A DNA stretch of 64,000 bases from Nocardia mangyaensis (lineage in GTDB: Bacteria > Actinomycetota > Actinomycetes > Mycobacteriales > Mycobacteriaceae): assembly GCF_001886715.1 (NCBI RefSeq), contig NZ_CP018082.1, positions 1,240,001-1,304,000 of the forward strand. Reading direction: 5' to 3'. A program made the position numbers and the translations under genes. The notes beneath the pieces are model-generated. The model ran no database searches, was not told the DNA's origin, and saw nothing but the letters and a program-made list of their open reading frames with translations. The stretch's first letter is position 1; each line of letters begins with the position of its first letter. Positions 26,735 to 35,345 of this stretch are shown piece by piece.

Positions 26735-27180
26735 CGCAAACCCCCCGCCCCAGGAACGTGTTCTAGTTTCGCGGCCGAGCGTAGTGCACTCGATGGGACC
26801 TCACGCCCGAACAGCAGGGAAAGTCTCGAGCCAGCGGCCGGACCGTGCTCCCAGCGCATCGGACCCCCTTCTCGCCCCGGTATCGTGATGAGCTGGCGGG
26901 GCGCCCGAGTGCAGTGCTGCGCCAGCCGGGCAAGCGCGGATCGCAGGTCGTCGGCTCGTCGCTCGAGCCGACGTCGGTACACGCTCGGCGCCGACGTCCG
27001 ACACTGACACGCCGCTCGGGCTCGGACCTCTGACACCGACTTATGCGGTCGGGTTCCACAACCGGTCTCCAGCTGTTCGGCAGCCGCTCACCGGCCCGTC
27101 GCCCCCGCAGCAGCGGGCAACCACACGCTGTGCTGGTCACCCCAAGGTCCGCCGAATGGCGGAGGAAGTGAACCAGAGGC
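26735..27180. other. 446-bp gap upstream of phnD
   Basis: No gene supported on either strand; open frames here are Arg-rich chance frames. It must contain the promoter of the phn operon. A candidate PHO-box pair is listed at 27075-27096, and GGTTCCACAACC is a small palindrome near 27050. Confidence 0.45.
27075..27096 (+). promoter_or_regulatory. Possible PHO box (two 11-nt direct repeats) before phnD
   Basis: GTTCGGCAGCC (27075-27085) is followed directly by GCTCACCGGCC (27086-27096). The second unit matches 6 of 7 bases of the GTTCACC core known for actinobacterial PhoP sites, the first 5 of 7. Phosphate-starvation control of phosphonate genes is expected, but the match is imperfect. Confidence 0.3.
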
Positions 27181-28104
27181 ATGTTTCGAGAATCAGCAAG
27201 GCGCCTCGGCGCACTCACCGTGTCTGCGGTCGCAGCGCTCGTTCTGTCCGCGTGTGGATCCGAGGGCGGAGCCACCGACGAGCAGGCGTTGGTCTTCGCC
27301 GCGGTGCCCAGTGAGGAATCGACCAGCTTGCAGACCAAGTACGAGCCGATCATCGCGATGCTCGAGAAGGAAACCGGACGCAAGATCACCTTCCAGAACG
27401 CCACCGACTACGCCGCGGTCATCGAAGGCCAGCGGGCAGGCAAGATTCACTTCGCCCAGTACGGTCCGTTCTCCTATGTGCTGGCCAAGAACGCCGGTGT
27501 CGATGCCACCCCGCTCGGTGCTTTCGTCGAGGCGCCTGGTGACGACCCCGGATACCAGTCGTATGCCATCACCAAGGCGGGCTCCTCGGTGACTTCGCTC
27601 GCCGATGTCCGCGGGAAGAGCGTGTGTTTCGTCGACCCCGCGTCGACGTCGGGCTACCTGTACCCCACCGCGGGCCTGCTGGCAGCGGGGGTTGATCCGA
27701 AGAAGGACATCACCGCGGTGATCGCGGGCGGACACGACGCCTCGGTGCTCGCGGTGATGAGTGGCCAGTGTGAGGTCGGCTTCGCCTACGACACGATGGT
27801 GGACGAGCTACTGATCTCGAAGGGCCAGCTCGCCGAGGGCGATGTGACCGTGCTGTGGAAGTCCGAGGTGATTCCCGGCTCGCCGCTGGCTGTCAGCGGT
27901 GACTTGGAGCCCGCGCTGTTGGCGACCATCACCAAGGCCATTCATGAGAAGGGCAATGTCGACTACCTGCTCGCCAACGGCTTCTGCTCCGATCCGTGCG
28001 ATATCGGCGAGGAAGGTCGCTGGGGTTACACCCCGGTCGATGACGCGCTCTACGACGGTGTGCGCAAGGTGTGCGAGACCACCAAAGACGAGAAGTGCCA
28101 GTAG
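27181..28104 (+). CDS. phnD: Phosphonate ABC transporter substrate-binding lipoprotein
   Basis: A 307-residue PhnD: captures phosphonates outside the membrane for the PhnCE transporter. Lipoprotein signal with lipobox LVLSACGSEGG. The family core is clear: FAAVPSEESTSLQTKYEPIIAMLEKETG, FAQYGPFSYVLAKNAGVDATPLG, and the ligand-loop SVCFVDPASTSGYLYPTAGLL. GGAGGAAG lies before the start. First gene of a rightward series phnD-C-E-gntR-G-H-I-JK-L-M-IMP/HD. Confidence 0.95.
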   Translation: MFRESARRLGALTVSAVAALVLSACGSEGGATDEQALVFAAVPSEESTSLQTKYEPIIAMLEKETGRKITFQNATDYAAVIEGQRAGKIHFAQYGPFSYVLAKNAGVDATPLGAFVEAPGDDPGYQSYAITKAGSSVTSLADVRGKSVCFVDPASTSGYLYPTAGLLAAGVDPKKDITAVIAGGHDASVLAVMSGQCEVGFAYDTMVDELLISKGQLAEGDVTVLWKSEVIPGSPLAVSGDLEPALLATITKAIHEKGNVDYLLANGFCSDPCDIGEEGRWGYTPVDDALYDGVRKVCETTKDEKCQ

Positions 28105-28108
28105 CGCC

Positions 28109-28903
28109 ATGTCGAAAGCGACTGATAGCGCCATCGAGTTCAAAGGCGTGACCAGGCAATTCGGTCCTGACGTCCGGGCGCTGGACGACGTCTCCTGCAC
28201 GGTCGGCGCCGGTGAGGTGGTGGTACTGCTCGGGCTGTCGGGCTCGGGCAAGTCCACGCTGCTGCGCCACGTGGACGGGCTGGTCACCCCCAGCACCGGC
28301 ACCGTCACCACGCTGGGTATCGATGTCGGTGCGGCGTCGGCGCGCGAGCTGCGCGCCTTGCGCAAGCAGGTGGGTTTCGTCTTCCAGCAGTTCCACTTGG
28401 TGGGCAGCATGACGTTGCTGGAGAACGTCTGCACCGGAGCGCTGGCCTTGCTGCGGGGACCGCGGTTCGGGTTGATCACCTACCCGAAGTCGATTCGCTT
28501 GCGGGCGTTGGAGAATCTGGACCGGGTGGGGCTGGCCGATCAGGCGTTCCAGCGGGCTGACACATTGTCGGGCGGTCAGCAGCAGCGTGGTGCGGTGGCG
28601 CGGGCGCTGATGCAGCAGCCGCGGATCCTGCTCGCCGACGAACCGGTCGCTTCGCTGGATCCGGAGTCCGCCGACCAGGTGATGCGGTTGATCGCCCGGA
28701 TCAGTGCCGAGGACAACCTGACCGTGGTGTGCAGCCTGCACCAGGTCGAGCTCGCGCTGACCTGGGGCAACCGGGTGATCGGGCTGCGTTCGGGACGCGT
28801 TGTGCTCGATACGCCGACCAGCGGCCTGGCACGCGGGGAAGCCATGTCGGTGTACGCCAAGGTGGCCGCACCGGCGGTGCCACTGTTGGCCAAGACGGGG
28901 TGA
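28109..28903 (+). CDS. phnC: Phosphonate ABC transporter ATP-binding protein
   Basis: A 264-residue ATPase that drives phosphonate import. Walker A GLSGSGKSTLLRHVDGL, Q-loop VFQQFHLVGSMTLLENVCTGAL (typical of PhnC), ABC signature [16 protein letters not shown] and Walker B ILLADEPVASLDPESADQVM. I chose the ATG at 28109, 5 nt after phnD; upstream in-frame ATGs lie within phnD. Followed at once by the permease gene. Distinct from the second PhnC at 41483. Confidence 0.95.
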   Translation: MSKATDSAIEFKGVTRQFGPDVRALDDVSCTVGAGEVVVLLGLSGSGKSTLLRHVDGLVTPSTGTVTTLGIDVGAASARELRALRKQVGFVFQQFHLVGSMTLLENVCTGALALLRGPRFGLITYPKSIRLRALENLDRVGLADQAFQRADTLSGGQQQRGAVARALMQQPRILLADEPVASLDPESADQVMRLIARISAEDNLTVVCSLHQVELALTWGNRVIGLRSGRVVLDTPTSGLARGEAMSVYAKVAAPAVPLLAKTG

Positions 28904-28905
28904 GC

Positions 28906-30537
28906 ATGTCGACTCACACACCGCCGGGACCACCCGCCGCGGTGACCATGAAACGGCCAACCGCACAGTCGTCGGCGGCACTGTTCGTCGTGACCGCGGT
29001 GCTGGTGGCCGGTGTATGGGCCATCGCCGACCTGGGCATCGATCTGTCCACGATCGTGGACAGCGTCCACAATGCGATCGACTTCGGCAGTCGGATGTTC
29101 CCGTTGGACTTCCCGTCGATCGGTGAGCTTGCCGCGCTGACGGGCAAGACCCTGGCGATCGTGCTGTGTGCCACGCTCCTTTCGGTGCTTCTCAGCATTC
29201 CGGTGGCGGTGCTCGCTGCCGGAAACACTTCGAGGTCGGCATCGACACGGTTCGGGGCACGGGCGCTGATCGTCGCGGCGCGCGCGGTGCCCGACGTGGT
29301 GTTGGCGATCGTGTTCTTCCGGGTCTTCGGCTTCGGTGCGCTCGCGGGTGTGCTGGCCATGGGGATTCACTCGGTCGGCATGGTGGCCAAGCTCTACGCC
29401 GACGCGATCGAGCAGATCGATGAGGGACCGCGTTCGGCGGTGCGCGCGACCGGAGCCCGGCGCTGGCAGGAATTGGTATCGGGGGTGCTGCCCCAGGTGG
29501 TGCCCGCTTTCGTGGCGACCGGCCTGCACCGGTTCGACATCAACCTGCGGATCTCGGTACTGCTGGGGTTCGTTGGCGTCGACGGCATCGGCTTGGCGAT
29601 GGCGACGGCCTTTCGCCGCCTGGACTATCAGCGCGGCATGGCGTTGGCACTGACGGTGCTGCTGGTGTGTGTGCTGGTGGAGCTGCTCAGTGGCATGGTC
29701 CGGCGCGGGCTGCTGGCCGCCGCGGATTCCGGTGGCGGCGGTCGAGTGCGGCCGGGGCAGGTGAGTCCGCCCTGGACCACACGGCGGGTCCGACGCACGG
29801 TGTACGCGGGCGTCACGGCGCTGGTCGTGCTGGCCGCGATCTGGGAGGCAGACCTGTCGTTCGGCCAATTGTTCGGTTCGCTGGGCGATCTCGGGCAGAC
29901 CATTGGTCTGTTCTGGCCCCCGGAAACTGGCGGGATCTTCGGGCTGCTGCTCGCGGATCTACTGGTCACGGTGAAAATCGCCCTGGCGGCCACGGTGATC
30001 GGTGCGGTGCTGGCTTTCGTGTGCGGCTCGCTGGCGGCCAGCAATGTCGCGCCGACACCGGGTGTTCGGCAGCTGTTCCGCAACATCATCGTCACCGTGC
30101 GCGGGATGCCGGAGTTGGTACTGGCGATCGTGTTCGTGGTGATCACCGGTCTCGGACCGGTGGCGGGCGCGCTGGCCCTGGCCATCGGCACCATCGGGCT
30201 GCTGGGCAAACTCACCGCCGACTCGCTCGAAGAGGTGGATCCAGAAGTCGAGCACGCGGTCCGCGCCACGGGTGCGGGCCCGTGGCAGGTGTACTTCGCG
30301 GCCACCTTGCCGCAGGCGGCCCCGGCCTTCGTGGGCAACCTGCTCTACCAGCTCGACGTCAACATCAGGGCGGCGACGCTGCTGGGCATCGTCGGCGCCG
30401 GCGGGATCGGGTTTCACCTGCTCAACGCCACGCGTGTCCTGGAATTCGGCGTGGTGACCACGGTGATGATCTTGGTGTTCGGCACGGTACTGCTCGTGGA
30501 GTTGCTGGCACTGTGGATGCGCAGAATCGTGCGGTAG
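28906..30537 (+). CDS. phnE: Phosphonate ABC transporter permease, two PhnE units fused
   Basis: A 543-residue protein built from two tandem PhnE-type permease domains where most bacteria have one permease that dimerises, or two genes. First domain about 1-270 with EAA-like loop EQIDEGPRSAVRATGARRWQE; second about 290-543 with EEVDPEVEHAVRATGAGPWQV. Each has about six hydrophobic helices. The fusion makes a fixed pseudo-dimeric channel for PhnC. I chose the ATG at 28906; GTG at 28900 is a close alternative. The second phn locus has a single-domain PhnE. Confidence 0.92.
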   Translation: MSTHTPPGPPAAVTMKRPTAQSSAALFVVTAVLVAGVWAIADLGIDLSTIVDSVHNAIDFGSRMFPLDFPSIGELAALTGKTLAIVLCATLLSVLLSIPVAVLAAGNTSRSASTRFGARALIVAARAVPDVVLAIVFFRVFGFGALAGVLAMGIHSVGMVAKLYADAIEQIDEGPRSAVRATGARRWQELVSGVLPQVVPAFVATGLHRFDINLRISVLLGFVGVDGIGLAMATAFRRLDYQRGMALALTVLLVCVLVELLSGMVRRGLLAAADSGGGGRVRPGQVSPPWTTRRVRRTVYAGVTALVVLAAIWEADLSFGQLFGSLGDLGQTIGLFWPPETGGIFGLLLADLLVTVKIALAATVIGAVLAFVCGSLAASNVAPTPGVRQLFRNIIVTVRGMPELVLAIVFVVITGLGPVAGALALAIGTIGLLGKLTADSLEEVDPEVEHAVRATGAGPWQVYFAATLPQAAPAFVGNLLYQLDVNIRAATLLGIVGAGGIGFHLLNATRVLEFGVVTTVMILVFGTVLLVELLALWMRRIVR

Positions 30538-30560
30538 CGGCAAAAACAACTTGCGCAGTT

Positions 30561-30589
30561 GTTCACCCACCCCGTTCGCCGCGTTCGCG
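30561..30589 (+). promoter_or_regulatory. GTTCACC-type repeats before the GntR gene (possible PHO box)
   Basis: GTTCACC (30561-30567), GTTCGCC (30574-30580) and GTTCGCG (30583-30589) recur in one direction, with uneven 13- and 9-nt steps instead of the usual 11. One unit matches the PhoP core fully. This could mark a second promoter inside the phn series. Confidence 0.25.
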
Positions 30590-30598
30590 CGAGCGCGG

Positions 30599-30610
30599 TT
30601 GTACGGACAA
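30599..30610. promoter_or_regulatory. TTGTACGGACAA palindrome before GntR gene (candidate operator)
   Basis: TTGT and ACAA arms flank ACGG, giving GT-n-CG-n-AC against the GT-n-TA-n-AC consensus of HutC-type GntR regulators. It lies 23 bp before the regulator start at 30634, so autoregulation is plausible. Confidence 0.35.
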
Positions 30611-30633
30611 GCCAGCGGCGGACCGTAGTACCC

Positions 30634-31401
30634 ATGACGTCGGTGAGATACCTCGCGATCGCCGATCAGCTCGCGGGTGAACTGAAATCCAATGATCCGG
30701 GCAGCCGGGTGCCCAGTGAGAACGAGATCGCGGTGCGGTTCGGTGTGGGCCGCGCTGCGTCTCGATCGGCGTTGCAGGAACTGGAACGGCGGTTGGTGGT
30801 GCGCCGGATTCAAGGCTCGGGCACCTTCGTCAACCGGCGGATCGACTATGTGATCTCCGGCAATCGGCCACCGTCGTGGCACGCCACCGTGACGGCGGCG
30901 GGTGCGCGACCGAGGGCGATCGTGAAAGCGATCGACCAACTGCCGCTGCCCGAGGAGATCGCCGAGTACCTGGGGCATCCGCCTGGCGCGGCGATGTATC
31001 GGGTGACGCGCGAGTTCTATGCCGACGAGCTGCTGGCTTCCTGGGTTACCGAGTGGATTCCGGTCGGCGCGGTCCCGGAGTTGGAAACCGCGCTGCACGT
31101 GGTGGATTCATTGGACCTGGTGTTGCGCCAGACAGGCTCGGTCGCCCCGGTACGGGCATGGTGCCGCGTGGGGGTGGAGCTGCCGCCACCCGAGGTGCTG
31201 GTCGGGCTGGGGATCGCGAGCTGCCAGCTCGCGTGGCGGGTCGAGAGTCTGAGCTGCGACAGGGCGAACGGACGGCCAATCATGTTCAGCTGCACCTGGA
31301 CCCGCCTCGACGCGGTGCGCGTCGTGGTGGAAATGGACAACCGGGCGACCGCGGGTGGTTGCCCGCCGAACGAAAGGTTCGAAGACGATGTTCAGTCGTG
31401 A
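30634..31401 (+). CDS. phnF: GntR/HutC-family regulator of the C-P lyase operon (PhnF-like)
   Basis: A 255-residue regulator with a winged HTH (SRVPSENEIAVRFGVGRAASRSALQELERRLVVRRIQGSGTFV) and a C-terminal UTRA ligand domain. Position between transport and C-P lyase genes, as for phnF in other bacteria, suggests that it represses the operon until a phosphonate or phosphate signal is sensed. I chose the ATG at 30634. It ends inside the start of phnG (14-nt overlap). It is not closely similar to the second GntR at 39986. Confidence 0.9.
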   Translation: MTSVRYLAIADQLAGELKSNDPGSRVPSENEIAVRFGVGRAASRSALQELERRLVVRRIQGSGTFVNRRIDYVISGNRPPSWHATVTAAGARPRAIVKAIDQLPLPEEIAEYLGHPPGAAMYRVTREFYADELLASWVTEWIPVGAVPELETALHVVDSLDLVLRQTGSVAPVRAWCRVGVELPPPEVLVGLGIASCQLAWRVESLSCDRANGRPIMFSCTWTRLDAVRVVVEMDNRATAGGCPPNERFEDDVQS

Positions 31402-31813
31402 GGCACGAGCCGAACTACTGGCCGAGGCTGATCCCGACGCGCTCATCGCGCTGGCCGATCAGTGCCTTGCCGACGGTGCGCCCGTGCGCGTGCTGACCGC
31501 GCCGGAAGTGGGATGTGTGACCGCACAGGTGGTCGATCCTGTTGCGGCCGAACGCTTTCTGCTCGGTGACATCCTGGCCTGTCGAGCCGAGGTCGAACTG
31601 GCCGGGCATCGGGGTTGGGCGATGCGTCTGGGCGATGACCGCGCCGCGGTACTGGCCGCTGCAGTCCTCGACGCGGAGGTACAGGCGGGCCGGTCAGGCG
31701 CGGCGGCGGTGGACGAACTGTGCCGGCGAACCCAGCAGGCTCGCGCGGCCGAAGACGACCGGGAATGGGCCGAAATCGCGCCCACCGTCGTGGAATTCGA
31801 GGAGTTGACATGA
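31388..31813 (+). CDS. phnG: C-P lyase subunit PhnG
   Basis: A 141-residue small subunit of the PhnGHIJ core complex, which builds ribose-1-phosphonate triphosphate from ATP and phosphonate and then cleaves the C-P bond. Family features: ALADQCLADGAPVRVLTAPEVGCVTAQVVDPVAAERFLLGD and a C-terminal DREWAEIAPTVVEFEEL. It starts within the end of the gntR gene and ends in an ATGA overlap with phnH, so the complex subunits are translated together. Confidence 0.93.
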   Translation: MFSREARAELLAEADPDALIALADQCLADGAPVRVLTAPEVGCVTAQVVDPVAAERFLLGDILACRAEVELAGHRGWAMRLGDDRAAVLAAAVLDAEVQAGRSGAAAVDELCRRTQQARAAEDDREWAEIAPTVVEFEELT

Positions 31814-32433
31814 CCACTGCGCAGCGCATCGCGGCCGCGACCTGCACGCCCGAACAGGCGCAGCAGGTGTTCCGCGCGGTCCTGGCGGCCTTTGCCCGTC
31901 CCGGACGGATCGCGACCCTGCCCACCACCGACCTGCCACCGACCCTGCTCGCGGTCACCGCGCTCGCCGACAGCGGCACGGCGCTGTGCGTAGTCGGTGC
32001 CGACGCCACGCTGTGGTCCGACGCGCTGTCGGTCGGCACCGACGCACCCGCGGTCGGGCTGGCGGCGGCGCGGCTGGTCGCGGCGTTGCGACCGCTCACC
32101 GCCGACGAGGTCGGTGTGCTGGCGCGGGGAACCGCCGAGGCGCCCGAGCATGGCGCATTCGTCGCGATCCCGGTGGAGTCGGTGGAAAACGGTGTGCCAC
32201 TGAGACTTACCGGACCAGGCGTGGATGGCGAGGTGATCTTCGCGCCGAGCGGGCTGGATGCGGAGGTGGTGGCAGCGCGAGCCGCCGCCGTCCTCGGCTA
32301 TCCCGCGGGAATCGACCTGCTGTGCGTCGCCGCTGATGGTCGGATCGTCGGCCTGCCCCGCACCACTGTGGTGTCGGCGGCGCGCATCGAATCGGATGGA
32401 CGCGGGAATCCCGCGCGGACACAGGAGAACTGA
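31810..32433 (+). CDS. phnH: C-P lyase subunit PhnH
   Basis: A 207-residue member of the PhnGHIJ complex with no known catalytic role of its own. Family stretches: QQVFRAVLAAFARPGRIATLPT, the glycine-rich LTGPGVDGEVIFAPSGL and the FPAGIDLL-like YPAGIDLLCVAADGRIVGLPRTT. ATG at 31810 overlaps the phnG stop, and its own stop shares a base with the phnI start (TGATG). Slightly longer than the E. coli protein. Confidence 0.93.
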   Translation: MTTAQRIAAATCTPEQAQQVFRAVLAAFARPGRIATLPTTDLPPTLLAVTALADSGTALCVVGADATLWSDALSVGTDAPAVGLAAARLVAALRPLTADEVGVLARGTAEAPEHGAFVAIPVESVENGVPLRLTGPGVDGEVIFAPSGLDAEVVAARAAAVLGYPAGIDLLCVAADGRIVGLPRTTVVSAARIESDGRGNPARTQEN

Positions 32434-33539
32434 TGGGCTACTCAGGTGCTCGCGGCGGGCTCGCCGCGATATTGGCCGCCGAACGTCTGGTCCGCGACAA
32501 GCGTGACGCCGCGGCCGCCGACTTGGCCCCCGCGACGGTGGTGGGCGCTTTCCGGCTCGGCGTCGATCGGGTGATGGGCGAGGCCGGGCTCTACCACGAA
32601 CAGACCGCCGGCGCGGCGTTCCAGCAGGCCGAGGGTGACACGATGGAGGCCACCCACCTGCTGCGCGCGCACCGGTCGCGGTTGCCGCGCTTGGCCACCA
32701 GCGAACCGATCGATCCCGACGAGATGACGGTGCTGCGGCGCATCGTGCCCGCATTCCGCGAGCCAGACGGTCCGCAATTGCTGGGCCGGACCACCGATTA
32801 CACCGCACGCCTGCTGGATACCGCGGTGCGCCATCCCACCGAGCCCGAGCCCGAGCCCGCGCACACGCCGCGGCCCGCGACGGCGGCGATGCGCACGCCA
32901 CGCCGATTCCTGGATCAGCTGCGGAAAATGGACCTGGTCGTGGAACACCGTGGTGAGCACGGCGACGCCGAACCGCACGACCTGGCGCGCTTTCCGGCGC
33001 GCCCGCCCGCGCCCCGCTCAGCGGTGCTGTCAGCGATGTCGCGGGCGGAGACCGGGGGACTGGTCGGCTTGTGGTACCGCTCGATCCTTGGACCCGACGG
33101 CAATATCCACGAGGTGACCCTGGGCGAGGTGCGCCACGGCCACCTGCCGCTGCGGGTCCGGCATCCGCATACCGGAAACCCGGTGACAGTCGGGCGGTTT
33201 CGTGCCACCGAGGCGGAGGCGATCGAGGATCTCGACGGGGCCGAGGAGCAACGCGACAAATTCGACGTGGGTTACGGACTGTGCCTGGGACACAACGAGC
33301 GCAAGGCCATCGCGATGGCCAACCTCGACATCGCCAACCGTCGTTTCGGGCGGTCGAGCCCGCTGGAACAACTGCTGCTCATGACCACTGACGGCCTGGA
33401 CTCGACCGGCTTTCTCGAGCATCTCAAGCTGCCGCACTACGTGACGTTCCGGTCGATGGTCGAACGCAAACAGGCGATGCGCGCCAACACCGAGACCGAG
33501 AGCCGCAGTACCGAACCGTGGGGAAGGACCTGCCGATGA
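32433..33539 (+). CDS. phnI: C-P lyase subunit PhnI
   Basis: A 368-residue nucleosidase-like subunit that couples phosphonate to ATP, giving adenine release, together with PhnG, H and L. Recognised by MGYSGARGGLAAILAAERLVRD, GEAGLYHEQTAGAAFQQAEGD and the C-terminal FDVGYGLCLGHNERKAIAMANLD followed by DGLDSTGFLEHLKLPHYVTF. Full length. Its TGA overlaps the phnJK start (ATGA). The C-terminal tail of about 20 residues is variable. Confidence 0.95.
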   Translation: MGYSGARGGLAAILAAERLVRDKRDAAAADLAPATVVGAFRLGVDRVMGEAGLYHEQTAGAAFQQAEGDTMEATHLLRAHRSRLPRLATSEPIDPDEMTVLRRIVPAFREPDGPQLLGRTTDYTARLLDTAVRHPTEPEPEPAHTPRPATAAMRTPRRFLDQLRKMDLVVEHRGEHGDAEPHDLARFPARPPAPRSAVLSAMSRAETGGLVGLWYRSILGPDGNIHEVTLGEVRHGHLPLRVRHPHTGNPVTVGRFRATEAEAIEDLDGAEEQRDKFDVGYGLCLGHNERKAIAMANLDIANRRFGRSSPLEQLLLMTTDGLDSTGFLEHLKLPHYVTFRSMVERKQAMRANTETESRSTEPWGRTCR

Positions 33540-35341
33540 CCGTGCTCGACATGATGACCGCCGCTGACACCGAGAGCACGCCCGCCGGCCTGCTCGACGA
33601 GGGTGCCAAACGCGAAATTCGCCGGGCCGTGCTGACCGCGATCTGTGTGCCCGGATACCAGGTTCCGTTCGGGTCGCGGGAGATGCCGGTGGCCCGCGGC
33701 TGGGGTTCGGGTGGCCTGCAGGTGACGCTGGGGGTCATCGGCGCGGTCGACACCGTGAAGGTGATCGACCAGGGCGATGACGCCGGGGTGAACGCGACGA
33801 ACCTGCGCCGCCTGATCGCCGATACCACCGGCTGCGCGCAGACCGCGGACACGCGTGAGGCGACCGTGGTGCAGTCGCGCCACCGGGTGCCCGAGGAACA
33901 CCTGGGCCCCGAACACATTCTGGTACTGCAGGTTCCAGTGCCCGAGCCGTTGCGCGGGGTGCAGAAGTCGGTGGTCGAGTGCGGTCGAATGCACGCCGAG
34001 GACGACTACGCCATGATCTGGGTGAGTCTGTACGAGGATCTGGTGCGCAACGGTCTGGTGACTCAGTCGACCGGCTATCCGGTGCTGGTCGGTGGCCGCT
34101 ACGTCATGGCGACCACCCCGATCCCACGCTGGGATGTGCCCCGGCTGCACCGATCCCAGCACCTGACCCTGTTCGGCGCGGGCCGGGAGAAGAAGATCTA
34201 CGCGGTGCCGCCGCACACCGACGTCGAACCGCTGACTTTCGACGACGTGCCCTTCGAAGTCGAATACACACCGGGGGCGGTCTGCGCGCGCTGCGGGCGT
34301 GACGATGCCTTTCTGGTCGAGGCGGGCCCGCACGGCGGGTACGCGTGCAGTGACATCGAATGGTGCAGTCGAGTCCGTGACGGCGACGCCGACAGCACGG
34401 CGCACCGCGAGCGCGCACCGCTGGCCCTGCGGTCCGATCCGACCGGTCGCCTGACCGACCCCGGAGCGCCGCTGCCGGTGCGCGCCCCGATCGCGGTGCG
34501 CGACGCCGAATGGGCGCTGCGCGTGGCGGGCCTCGGCAAGGTCCACGGCCTCGGCGGTGCCGCGGCGGTGCCGGGGACCGGTCCCGAACACGGCACTTCG
34601 ATCAGCCCGGCGACCGGCGCGATCGTGGCGGCCTGGGACGTGGGTTTCGATGTCGCGCCCGGTGAGGCACTGGGCATCATCGGTGAGTCCGGTTCGGGAA
34701 AGTCGACGGTGCTCGGCTGTGTGATCGGTGATCAGCGCGCGACCGCGGGGCAGGTGTTCCTGTTCGGGGTCGATGGCGGTGCCACGGATCTGTCGAGCTT
34801 GTCGCCCATGCGTCGGCGCGCCTTGCGGATCGACCAGATGGCGGTGGTCCATCAGGATCCGGCGGCCGGGCTGAACCTGCGGATCAGCGCGGGCGGCAAC
34901 ATCGCCGAACGGTTGACCGCGGCCGGTTGGCGCGGGTACCACACGATCCGGCGCCGGGCCGCGGAACTCCTCGACCGGGTCGAGGTGCCCTTGCGTCGGA
35001 TGGACGACCCGGTGCACACCTTCTCCGGGGGGATGCGCCAGCGGGTACAGATCGCCAAGGCGCTGGCCACGGAGCCGCCGGTGCTGTTGCTCGATGAGCC
35101 GACCACGGGCCTGGACGCCTCGGTCGCCGCGGGCGTGCTGGATCTGCTGCGCGAACTGCTCGCTGAGCGTGATGTCGCCGCGGTGGTGGTCAGCCATGAC
35201 TTCTCGGTGATCGAGGCGCTCACCGATCGCAGCATCGTCATGCAGTTGGGTCGGGTCGTGGAGACCGGGCTCACCGATCAGCTCGTCAATGATCCCCACC
35301 ATCACTACACGCAGCGCCTCGTCGCGGCTGCCCGGAGGTGA
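33536..35341 (+). CDS. phnJK: Fused C-P lyase PhnJ and ABC-type ATPase PhnK
   Basis: A single 601-residue protein joining two subunits that are normally separate. Residues 1-290 are PhnJ, the radical-SAM enzyme that breaks the C-P bond of 5-phosphoribosyl-1-phosphonate; its four cluster cysteines are C250, C253, C271 and C277 (CARC...C.....C), with the unusual C-terminal placement typical of PhnJ, and MPVARGWGSGGLQVT near the N-terminus. Residues about 325-601 are PhnK, with Walker A Lys389 (GESGSGKST), signature TFSGGMRQRVQIAKAL and VLLLDEPTTGLD. No stop or start divides them. In the known complex PhnK docks onto PhnJ, so the fusion makes structural sense. The linker is Pro/Ala/Gly-rich. Confidence 0.95.
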   Translation: MTVLDMMTAADTESTPAGLLDEGAKREIRRAVLTAICVPGYQVPFGSREMPVARGWGSGGLQVTLGVIGAVDTVKVIDQGDDAGVNATNLRRLIADTTGCAQTADTREATVVQSRHRVPEEHLGPEHILVLQVPVPEPLRGVQKSVVECGRMHAEDDYAMIWVSLYEDLVRNGLVTQSTGYPVLVGGRYVMATTPIPRWDVPRLHRSQHLTLFGAGREKKIYAVPPHTDVEPLTFDDVPFEVEYTPGAVCARCGRDDAFLVEAGPHGGYACSDIEWCSRVRDGDADSTAHRERAPLALRSDPTGRLTDPGAPLPVRAPIAVRDAEWALRVAGLGKVHGLGGAAAVPGTGPEHGTSISPATGAIVAAWDVGFDVAPGEALGIIGESGSGKSTVLGCVIGDQRATAGQVFLFGVDGGATDLSSLSPMRRRALRIDQMAVVHQDPAAGLNLRISAGGNIAERLTAAGWRGYHTIRRRAAELLDRVEVPLRRMDDPVHTFSGGMRQRVQIAKALATEPPVLLLDEPTTGLDASVAAGVLDLLRELLAERDVAAVVVSHDFSVIEALTDRSIVMQLGRVVETGLTDQLVNDPHHHYTQRLVAAARR

Positions 35342-35345
35342 ACCC

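Noticed and set aside
26763..27404. Minus-strand frames in the gap before phnD
   Set aside because: Arg/Ser-rich sequence without motifs that overlaps the phnD start. Treated as non-coding promoter DNA.
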